A stretch of 64,000 nt of DNA from Edaphobacter modestus (GTDB lineage Bacteria > Acidobacteriota > Terriglobia > Terriglobales > Acidobacteriaceae). Made by a program: the position numbers and the translations under genes. Below the pieces are notes generated by a model, which was not told the DNA's origin, searched no databases, and worked only from the letters and a program-made list of their open reading frames with translations. Below are positions 26,218 through 34,338 of the stretch, piece by piece; position 1 is the first letter of the stretch, and each line of letters starts with the position of its first letter. Location: contig NZ_SHKW01000003.1 in NCBI RefSeq assembly GCF_004217555.1, positions 62,001-126,000 on the forward strand, given 5' to 3'.

Positions 26218-26590
26218 CGATCAAACGAAGCACGAAGTGAGACTAGTCGCGGATGATTTCGGGAGCAAAAGCATGACTGGAATTGATATCTCCTAACACT
26301 TCTATGTTCCGCGCATGTCGCTCCCGGAGTCGAAGCCATAGCAGCGTCCCCAAAGATTGTCGGCCATTCGAAAGTTAGGAGCACGATCATCCTTGGTTGC
26401 TTCCCGAATCGGCGTTCTCGTTAGCGCGGCGATCAGCGAACTTCTTCGAGAACGTTGCTGGCAATCATCTTTGTCTTGTGTCCTCCGAACAGTCTTTGGC
26501 GACTGCAGAGTCCAAATTATTCCCGCACTTTCGGGTACACGTTCGGGTACGGACATCAGTTCGGCTTACTTACGCACAATTACGCTAAAC
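26218..26590. other. Degenerate sequence left of the att site
   Basis: There is no intact gene. One plus-strand reading has PKIVGHSKVRSTI near 26350-26390, faintly like the G-H-S segment of tyrosine recombinases, which would fit an integrase relic beside an att site; this is weak. A direct-repeat unit beginning TTCGGGTAC is at 26530-26550. Confidence 0.3.
26530..26550. repeat. Direct repeat flanking att core, left
   Basis: The unit TTCGGGTAC...GGTAC is matched by 26735-26755 in the same orientation, one on each side of the tRNA-Leu fragment. This layout resembles integrase arm-type sites. Confidence 0.4.
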
Positions 26591-26600
26591 CCATGGGAAA

Positions 26601-26656
26601 CTCAAAATCCGTCGGAGGCAACCTCCATGGGGGTTCAACTCCCCCTCCCGGCACCA
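26601..26656 (+). other. 3' half of a tRNA-Leu(CAA): probable attachment site
   Basis: The sequence runs from an anticodon-loop-like CTCAAAATCC through a long variable arm (GGAGG CAA CCTCC), a T arm (GGGGG TTCAACT CCCCC) and an acceptor strand ending GGCACCA. The 5' half (expected to begin near GCCGGGA) is absent, so this is not a working tRNA gene. Tyrosine recombinases often integrate in the anticodon loop and leave the tRNA 3' half at the far end. The plus orientation puts the former element on the low-coordinate side (inference). Confidence 0.72.
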
Positions 26657-26734
26657 TCTAGTATCTCCCTAAGCCATTTCCTATTAGCGACTTATGTCCG
26701 TCTCGAATGCGCCGCAGAGTGATCGCGCGCCGAT

Positions 26735-26755
26735 TTCGGGTACAAATTTAGGTAC
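26735..26755. repeat. Direct repeat flanking att core, right
   Basis: This is the partner of 26530-26550: TTCGGGTAC at the start and AGGTAC at the end are conserved. Confidence 0.4.
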
Positions 26756-26756
26756 A

Positions 26757-27238
26757 GTGCACATCCCCTTCACTTTGAATGAGTTAATAGGTTAATAGAC
26801 TTCCATAGCGGCGCGGAGATGCGCTCAGTTTCTGCTATTTACGCTCGATTACGGAGTGCGCAGCGGATAATCGGTCCGCCCCAGGCGGCACAGACTCGTG
26901 GTCATTTCCTTCGCTGTCCCTCTCGGAGATCCGAACGAACGGCATTCGTCAATCTGTGACACGTGTGCTCGAACGCATTCCATCATCGGGCGATATCCCG
27001 ATCTACCTGGACTTCGACTGATGGCAAAGCAGGACATGCGTGCCGCGTATTTTCCGCATATCGACGGGTTGAGGCTGGGGCGATTGTGCAGAGTTGCTCC
27101 GCCCCACTGTGGACGACCCGCGCGGGTTCGGCTGATCGAGATCAGCGAGTATGCCTCATTGCGCGATCTCGACCGCACTTATGTTCGAGTTCTCCTTACT
27201 CAGCTAACCGAGACGTTGGCCTGAGGCGGTTCCAGCTT
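26757..27238. other. No recognisable gene
   Basis: Open frames exist on both strands (for example plus 26898-27224) but show no family motif or good ribosome site. Given the relics on both sides, this is probably decayed sequence. Confidence 0.3.
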
Positions 27239-27555
27239 CTAACTGAGTGGCGGGAGGATGCGCCGTTCTCGCAAGTCGGCGAAGAAGTTTGTGAACATGT
27301 CTTCTGTGTCGATGCAGTCGTGAAAACACGCGCGACGCGCTTTGATGGTGCTCGTAATATTATCGAATTCGCTGTTAAAAATAAAATCTCCGAAAGCCCA
27401 TGAGGCAATCTGTTCATACGGAATCGCTTGCAAGTTGTATTTGCGCACGATTGCATCCCAATTCCGCCGAATGAAGTACCCGAATTGGTCGATTTTTCCA
27501 TGGTTTTTCGCCTTATTGGGATCCATTTGGGGACCCGCGATACATGCCTTTTCAA
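27239..27555 (-). pseudogene. PRISE-type SDR C-terminal fragment
   Basis: The minus frame includes WDAIVRKYNLQAIPYEQIAS, FGDFIFNSEFDNITSTIKAR and DTEDMFTNFFADLRERRI. These match the C-terminal domain of progesterone-5-beta-reductase/iridoid-synthase-like SDRs. The N-terminal Rossmann part (about 250 residues) is missing upstream. Confidence 0.6.
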
Positions 27556-27742
27556 CTCGCGATTTGGTCCCCCATTTTATCTGTTGCTGGCTCGACGATT
27601 CCTGCCAACGGGAGGATCATGAAACCGTTCCGATTCTCGGCCAAATTTCGACTTCATATTAAACTGTGCACCTCGAAAGCCGAGTCTTAAGGCAGGCAAA
27701 GGTCTTGATATCGCCATCAGCTATAACAATCGCTGTCAGCTC

Positions 27743-27961
27743 TTGCGGGCATCCCACTTAGTTCCTTGGGCCGAGTGTGAAACTGATGCTTTGCGCCTCG
27801 ATGTCCACAATGGATTGTTACTATCAACGCTATGGGATGCGGTGCTTGGTTCGAGGCTTTCGAGTTTCGCTGACGACGGGACGATCTTAGTGTCGAAGGC
27901 ATTGAGTTCTGCGGCAGTTGAGGCGCTCGGCTCCAGACGACAAGACGTCTCCAGGGCTTAA
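27743..27961 (+). pseudogene. HNH endonuclease C-terminal fragment
   Basis: The frame (first codon TTG) reads LRASHLVPWAECETDALRLD, then HNGLLLSTLWDAVLGSRLSS and DDGTILVSKALSSAAVEALG. This is the C-terminal half of HNH nucleases of restriction-associated type (ASH.KPW, NGLLL, DDG.I). The preceding codons YNNRCQL still fit the family, but the N-terminal domain is gone. Confidence 0.65.
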
Positions 27962-27981
27962 CCGATTCGCATCTTCTGAAC

Positions 27982-28377
27982 ATGGCTCGGCATCGGGCTG
28001 TATCGTTGGAGCAGCGTGTTGCTGAGGATCATCCGTTGCGGGCGGTTTGTTTGATTCCACGCGTTTCCATCATGGGCTTTGACGATCTGGATCGTCGGTC
28101 TCCCAGTCAGAGCTACCAGCTTGGTACAACGGCTACCCGATTATTGCTTGACCGCAAGGAAGGTGACACAAGTCCTGGGAAACACATCGTTTTCCAACGC
28201 CTGGTGGTGGAAGACTCTCTGACGGGAGTACTTTCTGCCAAGCATGCAGGATGCTGCGTTTCGGCCCTGACTCGAACCTTCCCAGGCCATGAATTGCTCG
28301 GTGTGGGGGCGGATTTCATCTTCGAAGACTTTCAATCGCTAAAAAGGTCTGCTGAGATCGAGAAGTACTGCCGTTAG
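27982..28377 (+). pseudogene. Chimeric frame: transposase start joined to LacI-family C-terminus
   Basis: One open frame begins MARHRAVSLEQRVAEDHPLR, like the start of IS1182/IS5-group transposases (SLEERVPADHPLR). After about 25 codons it becomes LacI-family effector domain (VSIMGFDDL, then QLGTTATRLLLDRKEG and IVFQRLVVEDSLTG), with residues missing inside the LacI part. The tail after about 28245 is unrecognised. It is almost certainly a junction of two gene relics. Confidence 0.55.
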
Positions 28378-28475
28378 GATAGAAGGGTTGCGAGCTTAGG
28401 CTTATTGCTGCGTACAATCGAAGTAAGGTCTATGCGCTCAACGCGAGCTCACTTTGAACCCTAGGAACACTCTGA

Positions 28476-29738
28476 ATGCCTGGCCACAACGAGGTTACAT
28501 CAAATGCCGCTCTGGCTCGCGAGCAATTGAACCGCCTCCTCGCGCACCCCTTGTTCACAAATAGCAAGCGATATCCGGTCTTGCTCGCGTATACGGTAGA
28601 ACAAGCATTGCTGGGCAACGCCGGCGAATTAAAAGAGAGAACAATTGGCGTCGAGGCCTTCGGACGTGAACCAAACTACGATGTGAATCTCGACCCTGTA
28701 GTTCGCACGACCGCGGCTGAGGTTCGAAAGAGGCTTATTCAGTACTATTACAGCCCCGACCATGCGGGAGAGCTGATCATCGAGTTGCCGGTCGGCTCGT
28801 ATGCTCCGCTATTTCGAGAGCCTTCGCCTCATGCCGCCGTTCAAACCGGTACTCAGTTGGTCTATGAGTCACCAGAGGCATTCCCTCAAGGCCGGGTAGA
28901 GCCGGGAGCTCGCCTGGCAGATTCCCCTGAAGGATCTGCAGGTCGTACCGTTTATGTCTGGATACCGATTGCTCTGCTTGTTGCCGGGCTCCTGGGGTTC
29001 GGTATTGGCCGGGTAAGATTCCCGGGACAGACCGCACGCCCCAGCGGTCCCACAAATCCCAGCGGTCTGTCAAATATGGACCGCTTTTGGGAGCCAATTA
29101 CCGCAACGTCAAGCCGAGTTACGTACTGCCTGGGCGTGCCGACTGACGCTGTCGATCTTCAAAGCAGGACGACCCCCGTGTTCCCCGCTGGCGAGAGCGG
29201 CAGTCTGAACGTCTACGATGTCATCACACTTGCGCGCTCCATCGCGCCTCTTGTGCCGAAGAATGGCGAATTTCGTGTCTTAGCCGCGTCTGATACTGGC
29301 TTTGCTCAATTGCGTGAAGGCCCATCCGTCATGATTGGCGCTTTTGACAATCCCTGGACGATGCGAATAACACAGGATCTGCCGATTGGATTCGAATTTG
29401 ACAATCACGTACGCAAGGTGGTGGATCGCAAGAGCTCTCCCAAGGGAATCTGGACGCTTCAATGGCAGGTTCCTATGAAAAGTCTTGCACGGGACTACGC
29501 CGTTGTCGCCCGAATTCATGACCAGGTATCGGGACAGCCGGTGATCATCCTGGCAGGTATTCTGGGCGAAGGAACTGAGGCGGCAAGCGAGGTCGTGTCG
29601 AATCCTGCCTATCTGGACGCAATGTTGCAGAAGGCTCCGAAGAACTGGGACCAGATGAATCTGGAGGCCGTCATAGAAGCGAATGTGATTGAAGGCCACC
29701 CCGGACCGCCAGCGGTTGTTGCTGTGGAGACGTGGTAA
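28476..29738 (+). CDS. Winged-helix-like membrane protein, acidobacterial type
   Basis: In the 420-aa protein, the first 120 residues (LLAHPLFTNSKRYPVLLAYT, KERTIGVEAFGREPNYDVNL, DPVVRTTAAEVRKRLIQYY) match an N-terminal region common in acidobacterial membrane proteins and adenylate-cyclase-like regulators. One membrane helix (WIPIALLVAGLLGFGIG, about residues 160-178) follows. The C-terminal half is probably extracytoplasmic and has no catalytic motif I can name. It is probably a membrane-bound transcription factor or sensor; the target is unknown. Confidence 0.8.
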   Translation: MPGHNEVTSNAALAREQLNRLLAHPLFTNSKRYPVLLAYTVEQALLGNAGELKERTIGVEAFGREPNYDVNLDPVVRTTAAEVRKRLIQYYYSPDHAGELIIELPVGSYAPLFREPSPHAAVQTGTQLVYESPEAFPQGRVEPGARLADSPEGSAGRTVYVWIPIALLVAGLLGFGIGRVRFPGQTARPSGPTNPSGLSNMDRFWEPITATSSRVTYCLGVPTDAVDLQSRTTPVFPAGESGSLNVYDVITLARSIAPLVPKNGEFRVLAASDTGFAQLREGPSVMIGAFDNPWTMRITQDLPIGFEFDNHVRKVVDRKSSPKGIWTLQWQVPMKSLARDYAVVARIHDQVSGQPVIILAGILGEGTEAASEVVSNPAYLDAMLQKAPKNWDQMNLEAVIEANVIEGHPGPPAVVAVETW

Positions 29739-29959
29739 GACGTTTCCATACCGAAAAAGCTGTATCATACATCCCTCAAAACCGCGCCCCCGTTTCTTCC
29801 TTATTTGACTGAAAATACGACACTTATACATGCTCCCGCACCGTCTAATGCACGATGCAGCTTATAAAAACAATCGGCTCTCCCTAATCTGAGTGTGTTC
29901 CAGAGTTCTCCGAAGGATCCGGCAGGATCCCTCGACGAATTGAAGGGGACATTGTTTGT

Positions 29960-30310
29960 ATGAGACGCATTCTAGGATTCGCCCTCTTGTCGATTCTGTT
30001 TACGGCCAGTGCAATGGCTGCCCAGAACTCTCAGACGTTCTATCTTGCCACCGCTGCCCGAGCAGGGAACATTCAGCTTCCTCGTGGAATATACGAGGTC
30101 ACTTGGAGCACGCCCTCTAAATCTCGAGTGACGTTGACCATCAAGACGGAAGACGAAAAGACATTCAAGATTCCGTCGCGCGTGATTGAGGGAAAGCAGG
30201 ACCGAACCGGCGTGGTCATATCCGTCGTGGACGGAGTTTCGTACCTGCAGGAGATTCACACCAGCAAATCCAGATTCATACTTGAAAACAGGATAGAAGG
30301 GGCCAAATGA
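29960..30310 (+). CDS. Secreted 116-aa protein, unknown function
   Basis: A clear signal peptide (MRRILGFALLSILFTASAMAAQ) precedes a short beta-rich domain (GNIQLPRGIYEVTWSTP, RVTLTIKTEDEKTFKIPSRV, VDGVSYLQEIHTSKSRFILE). The stop overlaps the ATG of the GH3 glycosidase (ATGA), so the two are translated together. It may assist the secreted glycosidase or the envelope. No named family recognised. Confidence 0.78.
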   Translation: MRRILGFALLSILFTASAMAAQNSQTFYLATAARAGNIQLPRGIYEVTWSTPSKSRVTLTIKTEDEKTFKIPSRVIEGKQDRTGVVISVVDGVSYLQEIHTSKSRFILENRIEGAK

Positions 30311-32568
30311 GTCCCGTCGGAAGACAAATGCAGAATCGCAGGTTTGGTTTTTACCTTCTTTACACCGTCATCGCAGCCTTGGGAATGATCATCGCAACCT
30401 CCGTAGCCGCCGCTCAGGTCGCAGACGGGCCGTGGATGAATTCCAAACTCTCCCCAGAAGAACGTGCCGATATGGTTCTGAAGCAGCTCACTCTCGACGA
30501 GAAGCTGGCTTTATTGCACGGGAACGGGATGGCTCACGTGCCTCAGTGGCAGATGCCCCTGTCACAACTTACCAACGGCGGTGCGGGATACGTTGAGGGC
30601 GTCAAGCGCTTGGGAATTCCTCCCCTGGTAATTTCCGATGCGGGCTATGGAGTGAGAGACAGCGGGGCGAATGGAAGGTATTCGACAGCTATGCCTTCGA
30701 GCCTAGGTGCTGCGGCAAGTTGGGATCAAGACTCCGCTTGCGAATTCGGCACTGTGATTGGCCAGGAACTCCGAGCGCAAGGGTTCAACATGACGTTGGG
30801 AGGCGGGGTAGATTTAGCCCGCGAGCCACGGAATGGACGCAGCTTCGAGTATGCGGGTGAAGATCCACTCCTCGCGGGCACCGTCGTCGGCAACCTCATG
30901 AAGTGTGAACAGGCGCAACATGTGGTCGGCGACATCAAGCACTATGTGATGAATGATCAGGAGACGGGGCGTTTCTTTGTGAACTCCGTCATCTCCAAGC
31001 GCGCGATGCAGGAATCTGATTTGCTAGCATTTCATATCGCCATTTCCATCGCGAATCCCGGTGCAGTGATGTGTTCCTACAACCGGATCAATGGCGACTT
31101 CGGTTGTGAAAACTCCTACACGCTGCGCGATGTGCTCGAGCAGGAATGGGGCTTCAGGGGATTTGTCATTTCCGACTGGGGTGGGACACACAGTACAGAA
31201 AAGGCATCCGCAGCAGGTCTTGATCAGGAACAGCCTATGGCCGACTTCTTTGGTCCAAAGCTGAAAGAAGCAGTGGAAGCCGGAAGAGTGCCAATGTCAG
31301 AAATTGACGACCATGCGCGGAGAGTTCTCTACGCTGAATTTCTGTCTGGCATCGTCGACGACCCGCCTCAGAAGAGCGTCGTCGATGTGGAGAAGGGCTT
31401 CGAAGTCGCGCAGCGTGTAGAGGAAAAGAGCATCGTTCTGCTGAAGAACAGCCCGACGGTGCTTCCGATCAATCCATCCAGGGTCCACACCATCGCGATG
31501 ATTGGCGGGCATGCCGACGTCGGGATGATCTCCGGTGGAGGATCGGCACAAGTCGATCCTCCCGGCGGCAATGCCATCATGCCTCCTGGCAAAGGCGCGA
31601 CGATCTGGCAGAAGCCCGTTTGGTTCCCAACTTCTCCCTTAGAGGCGCTTCAGACGGTGCTGCCGAACGCAAAGATTGATTTCGATCCGGGAACAGATCC
31701 GAAGTCGGCTGCGAACCTCGCCAAGTCTGCTGATCTTGCGATTGTCTTTGCATATCAGTGCCTGGCAGAAGACATGGACGTGCCGAGCCTTTCTCTTCCG
31801 GATAACCAGGATGCATTGATCGAGCAGGTGGCGGCAGCGAATCCTCACACCATCGTCGTGCTCGAAACTGGCACCGCCGTCACGATGCCCTGGATCGACA
31901 AAGTAGCGGGCGTCGTCGAGGCTTGGTACGCCGGAAGTTCAGGACACAAGGCGCTGGCAAACGTGTTCGTTGGAGACGTCAATCCGGCGGGCAAGCTCCC
32001 GCTGTCTTTCCCGAAAAGCGAAGCAGATCTTCCGCATCCCGATGCGCCTAAGATTCCATCCGAGAGCCGACACGCTGGAGATGTTGCCGACAGCGGTGCG
32101 CCTACAGCGGATGCTTCGGCTCACGCTGGTTACGCTGTTCACTACGATGAGGGGCCAGAGGTTGGCTACAAGTGGTATGAAGCACAGAATAAGAAGCCAC
32201 TGTTTCCCTTCGGATTCGGTTTGTCTTACACCACCTACGCATACTCCGGCCTGTCTGTCGATTCAACCGCCAGGACTGCGCGCTTCACTGTCAAGAACAC
32301 CGGCAAGCGAACCGGTACCGAGATTGCTCAGGTCTATGGGCGGCTTCCGAAAGGTTCAGACGAATCTTTCAAGCGCCTTGCCGGGTGGAAGCGAATCACA
32401 CTTGCTCCTGGCGAATCTCAGATCGTTACGATTGCGATCGATGACCGGGTGTTGAAGACCTTTGATGAAGAGAAGAACGCCTGGAACCTGCGCCCGGGCA
32501 AATATCAAGTGCTGGCGGGGAGTTCTTCGGACAACACGCCTCTGATCGCAAGTCTTGCGGTTCGCTGA
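30307..32568 (+). CDS. Glycoside hydrolase family 3 (beta-glucosidase-like), secreted
   Basis: The 753-aa protein has an N-terminal signal (FGFYLLYTVIAALGMIIATS...AAAQ), the GH3 TIM barrel, and the nucleophile Asp at residue 290 in FRGFVISDWGGTHSTEKA. The GH3_C alpha/beta sandwich follows (KSIVLLKNSPTVLPI, TIAMIGGHADV), and a C-terminal fibronectin-III-like domain (FTVKNTGKRTGTEIAQVY). Members release glucose or xylose from beta-linked oligosaccharides in the periplasm. It is coupled to the preceding small secreted protein. Confidence 0.94.
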   Translation: MSPVGRQMQNRRFGFYLLYTVIAALGMIIATSVAAAQVADGPWMNSKLSPEERADMVLKQLTLDEKLALLHGNGMAHVPQWQMPLSQLTNGGAGYVEGVKRLGIPPLVISDAGYGVRDSGANGRYSTAMPSSLGAAASWDQDSACEFGTVIGQELRAQGFNMTLGGGVDLAREPRNGRSFEYAGEDPLLAGTVVGNLMKCEQAQHVVGDIKHYVMNDQETGRFFVNSVISKRAMQESDLLAFHIAISIANPGAVMCSYNRINGDFGCENSYTLRDVLEQEWGFRGFVISDWGGTHSTEKASAAGLDQEQPMADFFGPKLKEAVEAGRVPMSEIDDHARRVLYAEFLSGIVDDPPQKSVVDVEKGFEVAQRVEEKSIVLLKNSPTVLPINPSRVHTIAMIGGHADVGMISGGGSAQVDPPGGNAIMPPGKGATIWQKPVWFPTSPLEALQTVLPNAKIDFDPGTDPKSAANLAKSADLAIVFAYQCLAEDMDVPSLSLPDNQDALIEQVAAANPHTIVVLETGTAVTMPWIDKVAGVVEAWYAGSSGHKALANVFVGDVNPAGKLPLSFPKSEADLPHPDAPKIPSESRHAGDVADSGAPTADASAHAGYAVHYDEGPEVGYKWYEAQNKKPLFPFGFGLSYTTYAYSGLSVDSTARTARFTVKNTGKRTGTEIAQVYGRLPKGSDESFKRLAGWKRITLAPGESQIVTIAIDDRVLKTFDEEKNAWNLRPGKYQVLAGSSSDNTPLIASLAVR

Positions 32569-32633
32569 AACACCCGTCGCTGCAAAACGCGCATAGAAAA
32601 AGGCGCGGAGCTTGAATTGTGGAGAACTGTCCG

Positions 32634-33773
32634 ATGAATGTTGCCATTACTGCCGGCCGTACGAGTGATGGAAAAGAACACTTTGAAGTGCTGGATGGCT
32701 TGAGAGGAAGCGCGGCCTTTCTGATCGTGCTCTTTCACATATTCAACTACCCATTTGGCTTTAGGCCTCCTCTTCACTTAATGCACCACGCCTATTTGGC
32801 AGTTGATTTTTTCTTCGGGTTGTCCGGCTTTGTGGTCGCGTATGCATACGACGATCGCTGGACACGGATGACGATGCTTCAATTCTTCCGCATCCGTCTC
32901 ATCCGGCTTCACCCTCTGGTTCTCATCGGAGCCACTCTGGGCCTGCTGGGTTACATCTTCGATCCCTTCAGCAAGGCGATGAATCATACTACCGCTCCGA
33001 TGCTGCTGCTCGCATATATCACCTCATTGCTCCTGCTGCCGTCACCTCTGGTTGGGGGGAGATTACACGAGACTCAGGCACTCAATGGGCCTGCCTGGTC
33101 ACTGATGCAGGAGTACCTCGGGAACATCGCATATGCTCTGATTCTTCGCAGGCTGCGCACAATCACTCTGGCGATCATCTTTGCATTGTCAGGGCTGCTT
33201 CTCATTTGGACCGCGAATACGAAAGGATCGCTTGACGGAGGTTGGGGTTATCCGGAGATCTGGATGGCGCCGCTACGCCTCACGGTCTCCTTCGTGATGG
33301 GTCTCTGGCTTTATCGAATTCATGACCGCATGCGGTTCCCCAGGATTGGGCTGCTCCCGCTTTCGATTGCTCTTGTGGTGTGCTTTCAGATGACACAGTT
33401 CTCGAAAGTGAGCGGTCTCTCGTTCAACGGTCTTTATGACGCGGCATGCGTGCTCTTCTTGTTCCCGCTCGTCATCCTTTGTGGGGCGCACTCGAATGCA
33501 GGCACAGGCATGATCAGGCTCTGCAAGTTCAGCGGCCGACTTTCCTATCCCCTCTATATCACTCACATTCCGTTCGTATATGTCATTGCAGGTTACTCGT
33601 CAACGAGGCATCCGAGCACGGATGTGAAGCTGATATGGATTTTCCTGCTTATTCCATTTGTTATCTTTGTGGCTTGGATTGCTCTGAAGTACTTCGACGA
33701 GCCCGTTCGCGCTTGGCTGACCCGTCGTTACGGTCTCAAGCGGAGTTCCAGCATCAAACCAGTGACCGCTTAA
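32634..33773 (+). CDS. Acyltransferase family 3 membrane protein (OafA/YrhL-like)
   Basis: The 379-aa protein begins FEVLDGLRGSAAFLIVLFHI, with the conserved His of acyltransferase-3 proteins, and has about ten hydrophobic segments. FFRIRLIRLHPLVLIG and FSGRLSYPLYITHIPFVYVI are family landmarks. It would transfer acyl groups from the cytoplasm to envelope sugars. The ATG at 32634 with GGAGA upstream is preferred over the GTG at 32619. It lies 66 bp after the GH3 gene on the same strand. Confidence 0.88.
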   Translation: MNVAITAGRTSDGKEHFEVLDGLRGSAAFLIVLFHIFNYPFGFRPPLHLMHHAYLAVDFFFGLSGFVVAYAYDDRWTRMTMLQFFRIRLIRLHPLVLIGATLGLLGYIFDPFSKAMNHTTAPMLLLAYITSLLLLPSPLVGGRLHETQALNGPAWSLMQEYLGNIAYALILRRLRTITLAIIFALSGLLLIWTANTKGSLDGGWGYPEIWMAPLRLTVSFVMGLWLYRIHDRMRFPRIGLLPLSIALVVCFQMTQFSKVSGLSFNGLYDAACVLFLFPLVILCGAHSNAGTGMIRLCKFSGRLSYPLYITHIPFVYVIAGYSSTRHPSTDVKLIWIFLLIPFVIFVAWIALKYFDEPVRAWLTRRYGLKRSSSIKPVTA

Positions 33774-34100
33774 TCACAGGACAGAGCGGCAATTGGAAAA
33801 CACGATTGGTCGGACTTCAAAAGAACTCGATACTTTGCCGGGCGGATCCTGATGCTTGTCTTGGCGTTCCGGTTCCACTTTTCGCACAGGAACAGAGCAC
33901 CTCCGCTCTATGGCGTGGTCTTGTGAAAAACGGCGCCTGAACTCCGATCAACTGAGCCATTCGTACTTCTGCGCGAACGGAGGTGCGGAGGATGTAGCTC
34001 GACGATGCGGCGTACGAGGCGATACGAAGCATTGATCACTAACTAATATGAATACACGAGGACTGCATTTACTATAAGAACAATTGGCTCAGGGCCCGAT
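33774..34100. other. Intergenic, nothing recognised
   Basis: This lies between the acyltransferase and the duplicated fragment of the giant signalling gene. I see no coding family, RNA or strong hairpin with a T-run. Confidence 0.35.
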
Positions 34101-34325
34101 ATGACTACCTCGCCACTCGAATTTCCACTCTCGCAAGACGCGCCGAATTCAGGGGCTGTAACCGTGGCGATGGGGATGCCTTCCGGAGCAGAGGCTACTG
34201 GGTACCTGCTCGTGCCCATCCGGAAAGGTGCGGATTTCACCCTTTATCGCGGCCGACAGCGTGGCAACTCATCATCTGTGCTGGTACTGGCACCGATTGG
34301 ACAACCCAGGTTGGAAACGCGCTAG
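34101..34325 (+). pseudogene. Duplicated 5' fragment of the 2112-aa signalling gene
   Basis: The frame reads MTTSPLEFPLSQDAPNSGAV, then ATGYLLVPIRKGADFTLYRG. It matches residues about 33-95 of the protein at 39768-46106 (SSGYVLVPLREGADFTLYRG), and the DNA is closely similar over about 200 bp. Similarity stops near 34300 and the frame ends within the upstream part of the histidine kinase gene. It is a partial copy, not a working gene, though its promoter may drive the kinase. Confidence 0.7.
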
Positions 34326-34338
34326 CGTTGAGGCATCT

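Noticed and set aside
26601-26656. Functional tRNA gene
   Set aside because: Only the 3' half is present; bases before the anticodon loop do not pair with the 3' anticodon stem and no 5' acceptor strand exists.
26898-27224. 108-codon plus frame and its antisense partner
   Set aside because: Neither strand shows a family motif, and the region is surrounded by gene fragments.
33446-33940. 164-codon plus frame overlapping the acyltransferase end
   Set aside because: Out of frame with the clear membrane acyltransferase and without any motif.
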